Assembly: GCA_004555175.1 (NCBI GenBank)
Contig: SFJE01000031.1
Span: forward strand, 1 to 31,365
Reading direction: 5' to 3'
DNA: 31,365 nucleotides
From: Lentisphaeraceae bacterium
GTDB taxonomy: Bacteria > Verrucomicrobiota > Kiritimatiellia > RFP12 > DVOR01
Part shown: in pieces, positions 21,422-28,335 of the stretch
Layout: the number at the start of each line of letters is the position of its first letter
Position numbering within the stretch: the first letter of the stretch is position 1
Notes under the pieces: generated by a model
The model's input: only the letters and a program-made list of their open reading frames with translations
The model's database searches: none
What the model was told of the DNA's origin: nothing
Position numbers and translations under genes: made by a program

Positions 21422-23593
21422 ATGTCAGCGCCTGATTTGCCGGATTTCCCCTTGGATAAGCAGCCCTCGCTCTTCGATACGCCGCCAGACGATCCTGAAC
21501 CCGAAACCTCCGGCACGCCGTCTGAGGCCGAGGCTGTAGCCGCACCCAAGTCCGTCCCCTTGGCCGATGTCGCCGTCACGGCGCGCGGTCCCTTCGGGCG
21601 GCTGATGAACGAAAACTTCCTGCAGTTCGCCTCCTATTCCATCTGCGACCGCGCCCTGCCGACGGTGGAGGACGGCCTCAAGCCTGTCCAGCGCCGCATT
21701 CTCCACGCGATGTGGGAGAAGGATGACGGGCGCTTCTCCAAGGTGGCCGGCGTGGTCGGCAACGCGATGCACTATCACCCGCACGGTGATGCGGCCATCA
21801 AGGATGCCATTGTCACGTTGGCCAACAAGCGCTACCTCATCCAGGGTCAGGGAAACTTCGGCAATATTCTCACCGGCGACGAGGCCGCTGCCGCCCGTTA
21901 CATCGAGTGCCGCCTGACCAAACTTGCGCGCGACCTGCTCTTCTCGCCGAAGGTGACCGAGTATGTCCCCAGCTACGATGGGCGCAACCAAGAGCCCGTC
22001 CTCCTGCCGGCCAAGGTGCCGCTCTCGCTGATGCTCGGCATTGACGGCATTGCCGTGGGGCTTTCAACCTCAATCCTGCCGCACAACTTCATCGAGCTCT
22101 TGGAGGCGGAGATTGCTATCCTCCAGCGCAAGCCGTGCCCCACGCTGGTGCCCGACTTCATCACCGGCGGCCTGATGGACGCCTCGGAGTACGACGACGG
22201 CCGCGGCAGCATCCGCGTCCGCGCCCAGATTGAAGAGCGCAAGGGCGAGCGCAACAAGCTCTTCATCACCTCCGTGCCCTATGGCGTGACCACCGACCGT
22301 TTGGCCGAGTCCGTTGAAAAGGCCATCAAGACCAAGAAGCTCCCCATCCGCCACATCGATAACTTCACTGCCGAGAAGGTGGAGATCGAGCTCACCCTCT
22401 CCCCGGGCTCCGATGCCGAGAAGGTGCGCGAAGCGCTCTACGCCTTCACCGAGTGCGAGCGGAAGATCTCCAGCCGCATCGTGGTGCTGAGCGCCAATCG
22501 CCCCTGCGAGATGACCGTCTCCGAGCTCCTCGCCCGCCACGCCGAGCTCTTGCAGGACATCTTCCGCCGCGAGTTCCAGGTCCGCCTCGGCGAGATCGAT
22601 GCGCTCATCGTCCGTAAGACCCTTGAAGCCATCTTCATCGAAAAGCGCATCTACAAGCGCATTGAAGAGGTCAAGACCGCCGAGGCCGTGGCCTCCGAGA
22701 TCCGCCTGGGCTTTGAGCCCTACCGTAAGCTTCTCCAGCACGACCTCACCGACGAGGAGATCGAGCTCCTGCTCAAGATTCCCATCCGCCGCATCTCCCT
22801 CTACGACATCAACAAGCACCTCGAGGAGATGAACGCCCTGCGCGCCGAGTATGCGCAGATCACCGACGACCTTGCCCACCTCGCTCGCTACGCCGTCAAG
22901 TTCCTCAAGGGCGTCATCAAGGAGTACGCCAAGGTTTACCCGCGCCTCACCGTCGTCTCCGATGGCTTCCATACCATCGACGAACGCGAACTCACCGCCA
23001 CCGAGCTGACCATCCGCCTCTCTGACGATCGCTACATCGGCTACGACATCCGCCAGGGCCAAGTCCTCTTCCCCTGTTCGAGCCGCGACAAGCTCTACAT
23101 CCTGTGGAGCGATGGCCGCTACAAGTTCCTCCCGCCCCCCGATAAACTCTTGGCCGATGCCGTCTACGAGCCCGGCCGCGATTGGCTCGACGCCCTCAAG
23201 CCGCGCGCCCCCGTCGCCTACTTCGATGCCGGTATCTATAATCGCGACGACGTCTTCACCTGCGTCTACTACGAACCGCTCTACGGCTTCACCTACATCA
23301 AGCGCTTCACCTGGGGCGGGATGATTATGAACAAGGAGTACACCCTCGTCCCCGAGGGCGCCACCATCATCCTCTTCTGCAAGGGCACGCCCGAGGCTAT
23401 CTACGTCAAGTTCAAGTATATGAAGGGCCAACGCATCACCCAGCAGGTCTTCGACCCCGCCGAAGCGCGTATCTCCTCGGCCTCCGCCAAGGGCATTCAA
23501 ATGACCCCCAAGGCCATCGAGCGCATCGACACCAAGAAGGCCCAGTGGTGGGTCGAGGCCGAAGGGACCACCAAGGGCGCGCTCTTCCAGTAG
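21422..23593 (+). CDS. parC: DNA topoisomerase IV subunit A (ParC/GyrA-2 type)
   Basis: This is the DNA-cleaving subunit of a type IIA topoisomerase that unlinks or relaxes DNA with a ParE/GyrB ATPase partner. The 723-residue protein begins with an acidic, Pro-rich tail (1-50), then the breakage-reunion domain: LPTVEDGLKPVQRRIL, YHPHGDAAIKDAIV, QGQGNFG, and catalytic Tyr160 after Arg159 (AAAARYIECRL). A tower and coiled-coil region follow. The C-terminal domain is a short, diverged pinwheel without the gyrase GQRGGKG box, so relaxing and decatenating activity is more likely than supercoiling. IAVGLSTSILPHNFIELL resembles the second GyrA of chlamydiae. The quinolone-determining Ser position is Ala124. 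The ribosome site is weak (GAAAG). Confidence 0.88.
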   Translation: MSAPDLPDFPLDKQPSLFDTPPDDPEPETSGTPSEAEAVAAPKSVPLADVAVTARGPFGRLMNENFLQFASYSICDRALPTVEDGLKPVQRRILHAMWEKDDGRFSKVAGVVGNAMHYHPHGDAAIKDAIVTLANKRYLIQGQGNFGNILTGDEAAAARYIECRLTKLARDLLFSPKVTEYVPSYDGRNQEPVLLPAKVPLSLMLGIDGIAVGLSTSILPHNFIELLEAEIAILQRKPCPTLVPDFITGGLMDASEYDDGRGSIRVRAQIEERKGERNKLFITSVPYGVTTDRLAESVEKAIKTKKLPIRHIDNFTAEKVEIELTLSPGSDAEKVREALYAFTECERKISSRIVVLSANRPCEMTVSELLARHAELLQDIFRREFQVRLGEIDALIVRKTLEAIFIEKRIYKRIEEVKTAEAVASEIRLGFEPYRKLLQHDLTDEEIELLLKIPIRRISLYDINKHLEEMNALRAEYAQITDDLAHLARYAVKFLKGVIKEYAKVYPRLTVVSDGFHTIDERELTATELTIRLSDDRYIGYDIRQGQVLFPCSSRDKLYILWSDGRYKFLPPPDKLLADAVYEPGRDWLDALKPRAPVAYFDAGIYNRDDVFTCVYYEPLYGFTYIKRFTWGGMIMNKEYTLVPEGATIILFCKGTPEAIYVKFKYMKGQRITQQVFDPAEARISSASAKGIQMTPKAIERIDTKKAQWWVEAEGTTKGALFQ

Positions 23594-23675
23594 GCTCGCG
23601 GTGCGAGCAGTCGACAGTGAATAGTCGACAGTCGACAGGTGCTCGCTTCGCTCGCAAATGACAGAGGACCGATGA
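23594..23675 (+). repeat. Composite repeat: GCTCGC hairpins, TCGACAG runs and ATGACAG module
   Basis: GCTCGC-GGT-GCGAGC (23594-23608) forms a perfect hairpin right after the parC stop. TCGACAG repeats follow, then CTCGCTTCGCTCGC, then ATGACAGAGGACCGATGA. The last part encodes MTEDR-stop (23658-23675), whose stop overlaps the next gene's ATG at 23672. TCGACTG units also continue inside that gene, near 23712-23742. Confidence 0.75.
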
Positions 23676-24202
23676 TTAAGAACGCCAGCCTTGTCCGTTG
23701 CGGCACGCGCCCTGTCGACTGCCGGCTGTCGATTGTCGACTCTTCTTCTCGTCGCGGCCAGGCCATTGCCGAGCTTACCATCTGCCTCGTCACCCTCGTG
23801 GTGCTCATCCTCGGCGTTACCCTCCTTGCGCGCCTCTCCCTCAAGCGCCTCTACCTTCGGCGCGAGGTGCGCCTTGAAGCTGGCACCGCAGCCCTCGGCC
23901 GCTCCACCGCCGGCTGGGTCGACGAGGTGCGCCTCCCCGAAAACCGCGCAAACGCCTTCCACCAGCTCAACGCCTACGCCCACCTCGAGCGCTTCGCCCC
24001 CGCCCTCCCTTCGCGCCTGCCCACCAGCCTCTACACCCTCGCCGCGCGCGACCTTCCCGAAGCCGAGCTCGGCCTTGAAACCTCCCGCCGCGAGGAGCGC
24101 ATCCCCCTCGATCCGGACATCTCCACCTTCCTCTACTCCAAGGGCACCCTCCTCCTGCGCGAGGAAGTCACCTTCCCGGCCCTCTCCCATCTCACCCCTT
24201 AA
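23672..24202 (+). CDS. TadE-like single-pass membrane protein
   Basis: The 176-residue protein resembles TadE/TadG-type pseudopilins: a short basic leader, then RRGQAIAELTICLVTLVVLIL, with a Gly, Glu and long hydrophobic stretch as in the RGQxxxE-hydrophobic motif, and a periplasmic tail of about 120 residues without a family I know. Such proteins belong to tight-adherence pili, yet no other tad gene is present here. ATG 23672 has AGAGGA (23662-23667) at good spacing. Residues 9-23, including VDCRLSIVDS, are encoded by the TCGACTG repeat seen also in the amidase gene. It lies between parC and gyrB, co-directional with both. Confidence 0.65.
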   Translation: MIKNASLVRCGTRPVDCRLSIVDSSSRRGQAIAELTICLVTLVVLILGVTLLARLSLKRLYLRREVRLEAGTAALGRSTAGWVDEVRLPENRANAFHQLNAYAHLERFAPALPSRLPTSLYTLAARDLPEAELGLETSRREERIPLDPDISTFLYSKGTLLLREEVTFPALSHLTP

Positions 24203-24232
24203 TCCCTCGCAGCTAACGGCTAACGAAACAGG

Positions 24233-24267
24233 GCACGCGCGCACGCGCGCGCGCTTTTTGGTATAGT
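24233..24267 (+). promoter_or_regulatory. Putative gyrB promoter with alternating GC/AC tract
   Basis: TATAGT at 24262-24267 is a plausible -10 box about 42 bp before the gyrB ATG. No -35 match is seen. Its place is taken by 22 strictly alternating purine-pyrimidine bases (24233-24254, nearly all GC steps), a sequence type that can flip to left-handed DNA under negative supercoiling. Confidence 0.4.
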
Positions 24268-24308
24268 ACGAACGTTTTTACGTATCGATGGTTCCAGAAA
24301 GGTTCATC

Positions 24309-26780
24309 ATGTCAGAAGAGAACGAGAAGCCGCAGCAGAATGGTGAGTACAATGCCAGTTCCATTGAGGTGTTGGAGGGGTTGGAGGCGGTGCGTGTGCG
24401 GCCGGCGATGTATATTGGCGACACCACCGAGCGCGGCTATCATCACTTGGTTTACGAAGTGGTCGACAACTCGATTGACGAGGCGTTGGCCGGGTATTGC
24501 CATCACATCGAGGTAACGATCAACTCCGATGGGTCGCTGACGGTGGAAGATGATGGGCGTGGGATTCCGGTGGCCGAGCACGAGAAGATGCACAAGTCGG
24601 CGCTGGAGGTGGTGATGACGGTGCTGCATGCCGGCGGCAAGTTCGGCGGCAGCGGGTATAAGGTCTCGGGCGGTCTGCACGGGGTGGGTGTGAGCTGCGT
24701 GAATGCGCTCTCCGAGTGGATGGAGGTGCAGGTCAAGCGCGATGGGCACATCTACCGTCAGCGCTACGAGCGCGGAAAGCCGTGCGCGCCGGTCACGCAG
24801 GTGGGCGACACGCAGGCCACGGGCACCTCGGTCACCTTTATGCCCGATCCGCAAATCTTCCAGCACCGTGACGGCTTTAAGTGGGAGATTCTTTCGCACC
24901 GCTTGCGCGAGCTTGCCTTCCTCAATGGTGGCGTGAAGATTACCCTCACCGATAACCACTCCGAGGTCAAGCACCAGGAGACCTTCCACTACGAGGGCGG
25001 CATTCGCGAGTATGTGGCCTACATCAACAAGAGCAAGACGCCCCTGCACGAGGTGATCTACATCTCTGGCACCGGCAGCAACGCCTATGGCGAAATCGCC
25101 GTTGAGGTGGCCATGCAGTATACCGACGTCTACTCGACGATCGAGAGCTCCTACTGCAACAACATCAACACCATCGAGGGCGGCACCCACCTGACCGGCT
25201 TCCGCACCGCCCTCACCGCCACCATCAATAAGTACATTGCCGAAAACAAGCTCGGCAAGAAGGCCGACTCCGTCCTCACCGGCGATGATATTCGCGAGGG
25301 CCTGACCGCCGTCATCTCCGTCAAAATCCCCCAGCCGCAGTTCGAGGGGCAGACGAAGACCAAGCTCGGCTCGGACGTCGCCGGGCTCGTGCAGTCGATT
25401 GTCTCGGCCAAGCTTGCCGACTTCTTTGGCGAGAACCCGACCGTGGCCCGCGCCATCATCGCCAAGGCGGTCCTGGCCAGCCAGGCGCGCGAAGCCGCCC
25501 GTAAGGCCCGCGAGAGCACGCGCAACAAGGGCGGCCTCGAGCGCGGCTTCCTCACCGGCAAGCTCGCTGATTGCTCCAGCCGTAATCCGGCCGAGACCGA
25601 ACTCTTCCTCGTCGAGGGCGATTCGGCCGGCGGCTCGGCCAAGGACGGGCGCGACCGCCGTACTCAGGCGATCTTGCCCCTGCGCGGCAAGGTGCTCAAC
25701 GTGGAGAAGGCCCGCATCGATAAGATGCTCGATAACAACGAAATCCGCTCGCTCATCGCCTCCATCGGTGGTGGCTTTGGGGCTGACGACTTTGACCTCT
25801 CCAAGGTGCACTACCACAAGATTATCATCATGACGGATGCTGACGTGGACGGCGCGCACATCCGCACCCTCCTGTTGACATTCTTCTTCCGCCAGATGCC
25901 CAAGCTCATCGAAGCTGGCTTCGTCTACCTCGCCCAGCCGCCGCTCTACCAAATCAAGCGCGGCAAGAAGTCCGAGTACGTGGCCAACGACGAAGCCCTC
26001 GAGCGCCGCCTTCTCCTCGGCAGCGAGAGTCTGCGCTTCCTGCGCGCCGACGGCACGGAGATCTACCAGGAGCAGTTCACCAAGTTCCTCGATGTGGCCC
26101 TGGAGATTGAGTCGACCCTCAAGTGCATGCGCCTGCGCGGGGTCAATACCGCCGAGTACGCCAAGACCTATCGCCCCGAGGATGGCTCCTTCGCCCGTTA
26201 TATGGCCGTCATCGGTTCGGGCGACGAGGCCAAGTTCCTCTATCCGCGTGATGATGCCGAGCTGGAGGCCGCGCGCCAGCAGGCCGAAGCCGCCCTCGGC
26301 GAGCCCATCGACCTCTCGCTCTACCGCGTCTCGGAATACGCCCCCAAGCAACTGCACGCCTTCCAGTGGATGGAGGTCTTCCGCGCTCAGCGTTTGCGCG
26401 ACCACTTCCGCGCCCTGGCCGAGCTGAACTTTGGCTTCACGCCGGAAGACTTCCACGGCCGCGGCGCGCAGTTGGGCACCTTGCTCGATGGCAACCGCCC
26501 CTCCGTCGCCATCCACTCGCTCGAGCAACTCATCGATGAAGTCCGCCAGCGTAGCCGCCGTGGCGTGGAAATCCAGCGCTACAAAGGCCTCGGTGAGATG
26601 GATGCTCAGCAGCTCTTCGACACCACCATGGATCCCAAGACCCGCCGGATGCTCCAGGTGAAGATTGAGGATGCCATCGCCGCCGACGAGACCTTCCGCC
26701 TCCTGATGGGCGACGACGTGGAGCCCCGCCGCAAGTTCATTGAAGACAACGCCCTCAACGTCAAGAACCTCGACTTCTAA
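24309..26780 (+). CDS. gyrB: DNA gyrase subunit B
   Basis: GyrB is the ATPase subunit of gyrase, which introduces negative supercoils with GyrA. The 823-residue protein has the GHKL ATP site (YEVVDNSIDEALAGY, VEDDGRGIPV, GGLHGVGVSCVNALS), the transducer domain, and the TOPRIM metal site (LVEGDSAGGSAKDGRDRRTQ and MTDADVDGAHIRTLL). The C-terminal GyrA-contact motif QRYKGLGEMDAQQLFDTTMD is also present. Its length and the extra segment between TOPRIM and the tail fit Gram-negative GyrB rather than ParE, though the nearby gene encodes a ParC-type A subunit. ATG 24309 follows AAAGG by 7 bp; the longer start at 24288 is less likely. A strong terminator follows. Confidence 0.92.
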   Translation: MSEENEKPQQNGEYNASSIEVLEGLEAVRVRPAMYIGDTTERGYHHLVYEVVDNSIDEALAGYCHHIEVTINSDGSLTVEDDGRGIPVAEHEKMHKSALEVVMTVLHAGGKFGGSGYKVSGGLHGVGVSCVNALSEWMEVQVKRDGHIYRQRYERGKPCAPVTQVGDTQATGTSVTFMPDPQIFQHRDGFKWEILSHRLRELAFLNGGVKITLTDNHSEVKHQETFHYEGGIREYVAYINKSKTPLHEVIYISGTGSNAYGEIAVEVAMQYTDVYSTIESSYCNNINTIEGGTHLTGFRTALTATINKYIAENKLGKKADSVLTGDDIREGLTAVISVKIPQPQFEGQTKTKLGSDVAGLVQSIVSAKLADFFGENPTVARAIIAKAVLASQAREAARKARESTRNKGGLERGFLTGKLADCSSRNPAETELFLVEGDSAGGSAKDGRDRRTQAILPLRGKVLNVEKARIDKMLDNNEIRSLIASIGGGFGADDFDLSKVHYHKIIIMTDADVDGAHIRTLLLTFFFRQMPKLIEAGFVYLAQPPLYQIKRGKKSEYVANDEALERRLLLGSESLRFLRADGTEIYQEQFTKFLDVALEIESTLKCMRLRGVNTAEYAKTYRPEDGSFARYMAVIGSGDEAKFLYPRDDAELEAARQQAEAALGEPIDLSLYRVSEYAPKQLHAFQWMEVFRAQRLRDHFRALAELNFGFTPEDFHGRGAQLGTLLDGNRPSVAIHSLEQLIDEVRQRSRRGVEIQRYKGLGEMDAQQLFDTTMDPKTRRMLQVKIEDAIAADETFRLLMGDDVEPRRKFIEDNALNVKNLDF

Positions 26781-26814
26781 CGCCTCGCCTCTCGGCGTGG
26801 CCCTTCCCCACACT

Positions 26815-26851
26815 TCGGCGAGTCCTCCCCCGGGCTCGCCGATTGTTTTTT
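26815..26851 (+). terminator. Rho-independent terminator of gyrB
   Basis: TCGGCGAG (26815-26822) pairs with CTCGCCGA (26835-26842) around a 12-nt loop, followed closely by TTGTTTTTT. It lies 34 bp after the gyrB stop. Confidence 0.9.
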
Positions 26852-26917
26852 AGAACGCCGAGCGCTCTAAACCGGGGCCTTGGGCTAGGATATTTTCGCG
26901 CCGGGGCGAGAAGGATA

Positions 26918-26957
26918 AATAAGACCCCGTCTTATTGGCAACAAGACCCCGTCTTAA
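26918..26957 (+). repeat. 22-bp palindromic tandem repeat, second locus
   Basis: One full unit with AATAAGACCCCGTCTTATT and a second, shorter unit match the array at 10311-10398. It lies between the gyrB terminator and the promoter of the next operon, with no gene around it. Confidence 0.85.
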
Positions 26958-26960
26958 TAA

Positions 26961-27017
26961 TTGGCCTCGGGGCGGGGGGAAGTTGGCCTCGGGGCGGGGG
27001 GAAGTTGGGCTAGGGGG
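26961..27017 (+). repeat. 22-bp G-rich tandem repeat with G-quadruplex potential
   Basis: Two exact 22-bp units (26961-26982 and 26983-27004) each contain GGGGCGGGGGG, followed by a partial third. Bases 26991-27017 give four G-tracts of at least three separated by loops of 1, 5 and 3 nt, which is a canonical quadruplex motif on the plus strand. It lies 31 bp upstream of the -35 box at 27048. Confidence 0.75.
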
Positions 27018-27047
27018 AACTTTTTTTAGGGGGCGGGTGTTTTTTGC

Positions 27048-27077
27048 TTGACGCCGGGGCGGAGGATGGCGCATAAT
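27048..27077 (+). promoter_or_regulatory. Sigma-70 promoter of the ftsB-like/lpxI operon
   Basis: TTGACG (27048-27053) and CATAAT (27072-27077) are 18 nt apart, the same spacing as at ackA. Transcription would start near 27084. Confidence 0.65.
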
Positions 27078-27108
27078 AGGGGTGTATTTAAGGACTGCGC
27101 GGCGCTTC

Positions 27109-27390
27109 ATGCAAGAACTTCTCAAGCGAATGTTAGTTTGTTTCACCTTCATCGGGATGCTGGTGAGCATTTCGGTGGCGTTTCGCTGTTTTGTGCCGCG
27201 TTATCGCGCGTGGAATGAGAGTTGCGCGCTTCGCCAGAGTCTGCAGGAGGAGGTCGATGGCCTCCGCCGCGAGATTTCCGAGACCAAGCGGAAGGTCGAT
27301 CGCTTCCATTCGTCCAAGTGGTTTGTGGAGCGCTTGGCGCGCGAGAACCACCGCGTGGCCGAGAACGAGATCGTCTTCGTCTTTGAATAG
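27109..27390 (+). CDS. FtsB/DivIC-like septum-formation initiator
   Basis: Small bitopic division proteins of this family bridge FtsL and FtsQ at the septum. The 93-residue protein has a short cytoplasmic end, one membrane segment (about residues 9-27), a coiled coil (about 38-66, ALRQSLQEEVDGLRREISE) and the family's C-terminal block WFVERLARENHRVAENEIVFVF. Length and layout match FtsB/DivIC. The start is a choice between ATG 27109, with AAGGA 14 bp upstream, and GTG 27082, which would lie at the transcription start; I prefer the ATG. lpxI follows after 8 bp in the same operon. Confidence 0.75.
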   Translation: MQELLKRMLVCFTFIGMLVSISVAFRCFVPRYRAWNESCALRQSLQEEVDGLRREISETKRKVDRFHSSKWFVERLARENHRVAENEIVFVFE

Positions 27391-27398
27391 GTCTCCCA

Positions 27399-28238
27399 AT
27401 GATCCCCGAGGAATTGCTGATCTTTGCCGGGCGCGGTGAGTATCCGGAAGCGGTGCTTGCTGGTGCGCGTGCGGCGGGGGTGAAGCGTATTCTGGTGGCG
27501 GGGGTGCGGGGGATGGCCTCGCGCAAGCTCTTGCGGGCAGCCGATGAGGCGGTGGTCTTTGGGGTGGGGGAATTGCAGCGCGCGCTCGATTGGTTGGCGC
27601 AGCGGCGCGTGGCCTATATGTTGCTAGCTGGGCAGATTACCCCCGCCGCGCTCTTTTGCACCCGCTTTGACGCGCTGACGCGCCGGATCTTTGCCGAACT
27701 TCCCATCAAGAATGCGCACACCATCTTTGGGCGGATTATCCAGGAGGTGGAGGCGCGCGGGACGAAGGTGGTGCCGGCCTCTTGCTTTATGGGGGCGCAC
27801 CTGCCGGGCGTGGGCGTGCTGACGGCGCGTGCGCCGGATGAGCGCGAAGCGCAGGATATCGACTTTGGCCACCGCGCGGCGATGGGGGTCTGCGCGCTGG
27901 ATATTGGCCAGACGATCTTGGTCAAGGATGGGATGGTGCTGGCGGTGGAGGCCTTTGAGGGGACGAATGCCACCTTGCGGCGCGGGGCAAAGCTCGGCGG
28001 GCGCGGGGCGGTGATGATTAAGGTGGCCAAAGCGGGCCACGATATGCGCTTTGACATCCCGGTCTTTGGCGAACACACCGTCAAGCTCTGCCGCAAGTGC
28101 GGCATCTCCGCCGTGGCCTTCCAGGCCGGGCGGCTGGTAATGCTCAACCGCGAGCGCGTGGTGGAGCTCGCCAACCGCGCGGGGATTGCCCTCATCGGCC
28201 TCGATAGCGGCCTTCCATCGGCTCCCATTGAGCTTTAA
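27399..28238 (+). CDS. lpxI: UDP-2,3-diacylglucosamine pyrophosphatase LpxI
   Basis: LpxI hydrolyses UDP-2,3-diacylglucosamine to lipid X plus UMP in lipid A synthesis, replacing LpxH in many non-enteric bacteria. The 279-residue protein has the family's two parts: an N-terminal Rossmann-like domain beginning LLIFAGRGEYPEAVLAGARA and a catalytic C-terminal domain with DIGQTILVKDGMVLAVEAFEGT, GRGAVMIKVAKAGHDMRFD and DIPVFGEHTV. These are diagnostic for DUF1009/LpxI. ATG 27399 is eight bases after the preceding stop, consistent with coupling. It implies an outer membrane with lipid A. uvrC is convergent downstream. Confidence 0.92.
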   Translation: MIPEELLIFAGRGEYPEAVLAGARAAGVKRILVAGVRGMASRKLLRAADEAVVFGVGELQRALDWLAQRRVAYMLLAGQITPAALFCTRFDALTRRIFAELPIKNAHTIFGRIIQEVEARGTKVVPASCFMGAHLPGVGVLTARAPDEREAQDIDFGHRAAMGVCALDIGQTILVKDGMVLAVEAFEGTNATLRRGAKLGGRGAVMIKVAKAGHDMRFDIPVFGEHTVKLCRKCGISAVAFQAGRLVMLNRERVVELANRAGIALIGLDSGLPSAPIEL

Positions 28239-28335
28239 GCAGATAAAAGATGATAGCGGACAGATGGTAGCGGGCCAGTCTGGTGTTTATCGCTGTCATC
28301 CGTCAACGGTCAACTCTCATCGCGCGCATAGCGCG
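28239..28335. repeat. Degenerate repeat remnants between lpxI and uvrC
   Basis: The convergent gap holds loose relatives of the other families: GATGATAGCGGACAGATGG, GCTGTCATCCGTCAACGG and a CGCGC-AT-A-GCGCG palindrome. I see no clear terminator for either gene. Confidence 0.4.

Noticed and set aside
17888..23593. A glycan or defence island formed by glycosyltransferase to ParC
   Set aside because: The genes overlap tightly but are housekeeping types with different pathways; no toxin, methylase or recombinase is present.
24312..26813. An 833-codon open frame antisense to gyrB
   Set aside because: It mirrors the codon structure of a high-GC gene, has no recognisable domain or ribosome site, and gyrB is unambiguous on the other strand. 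Similar antisense frames over GH97 and over parC were rejected for the same reason.
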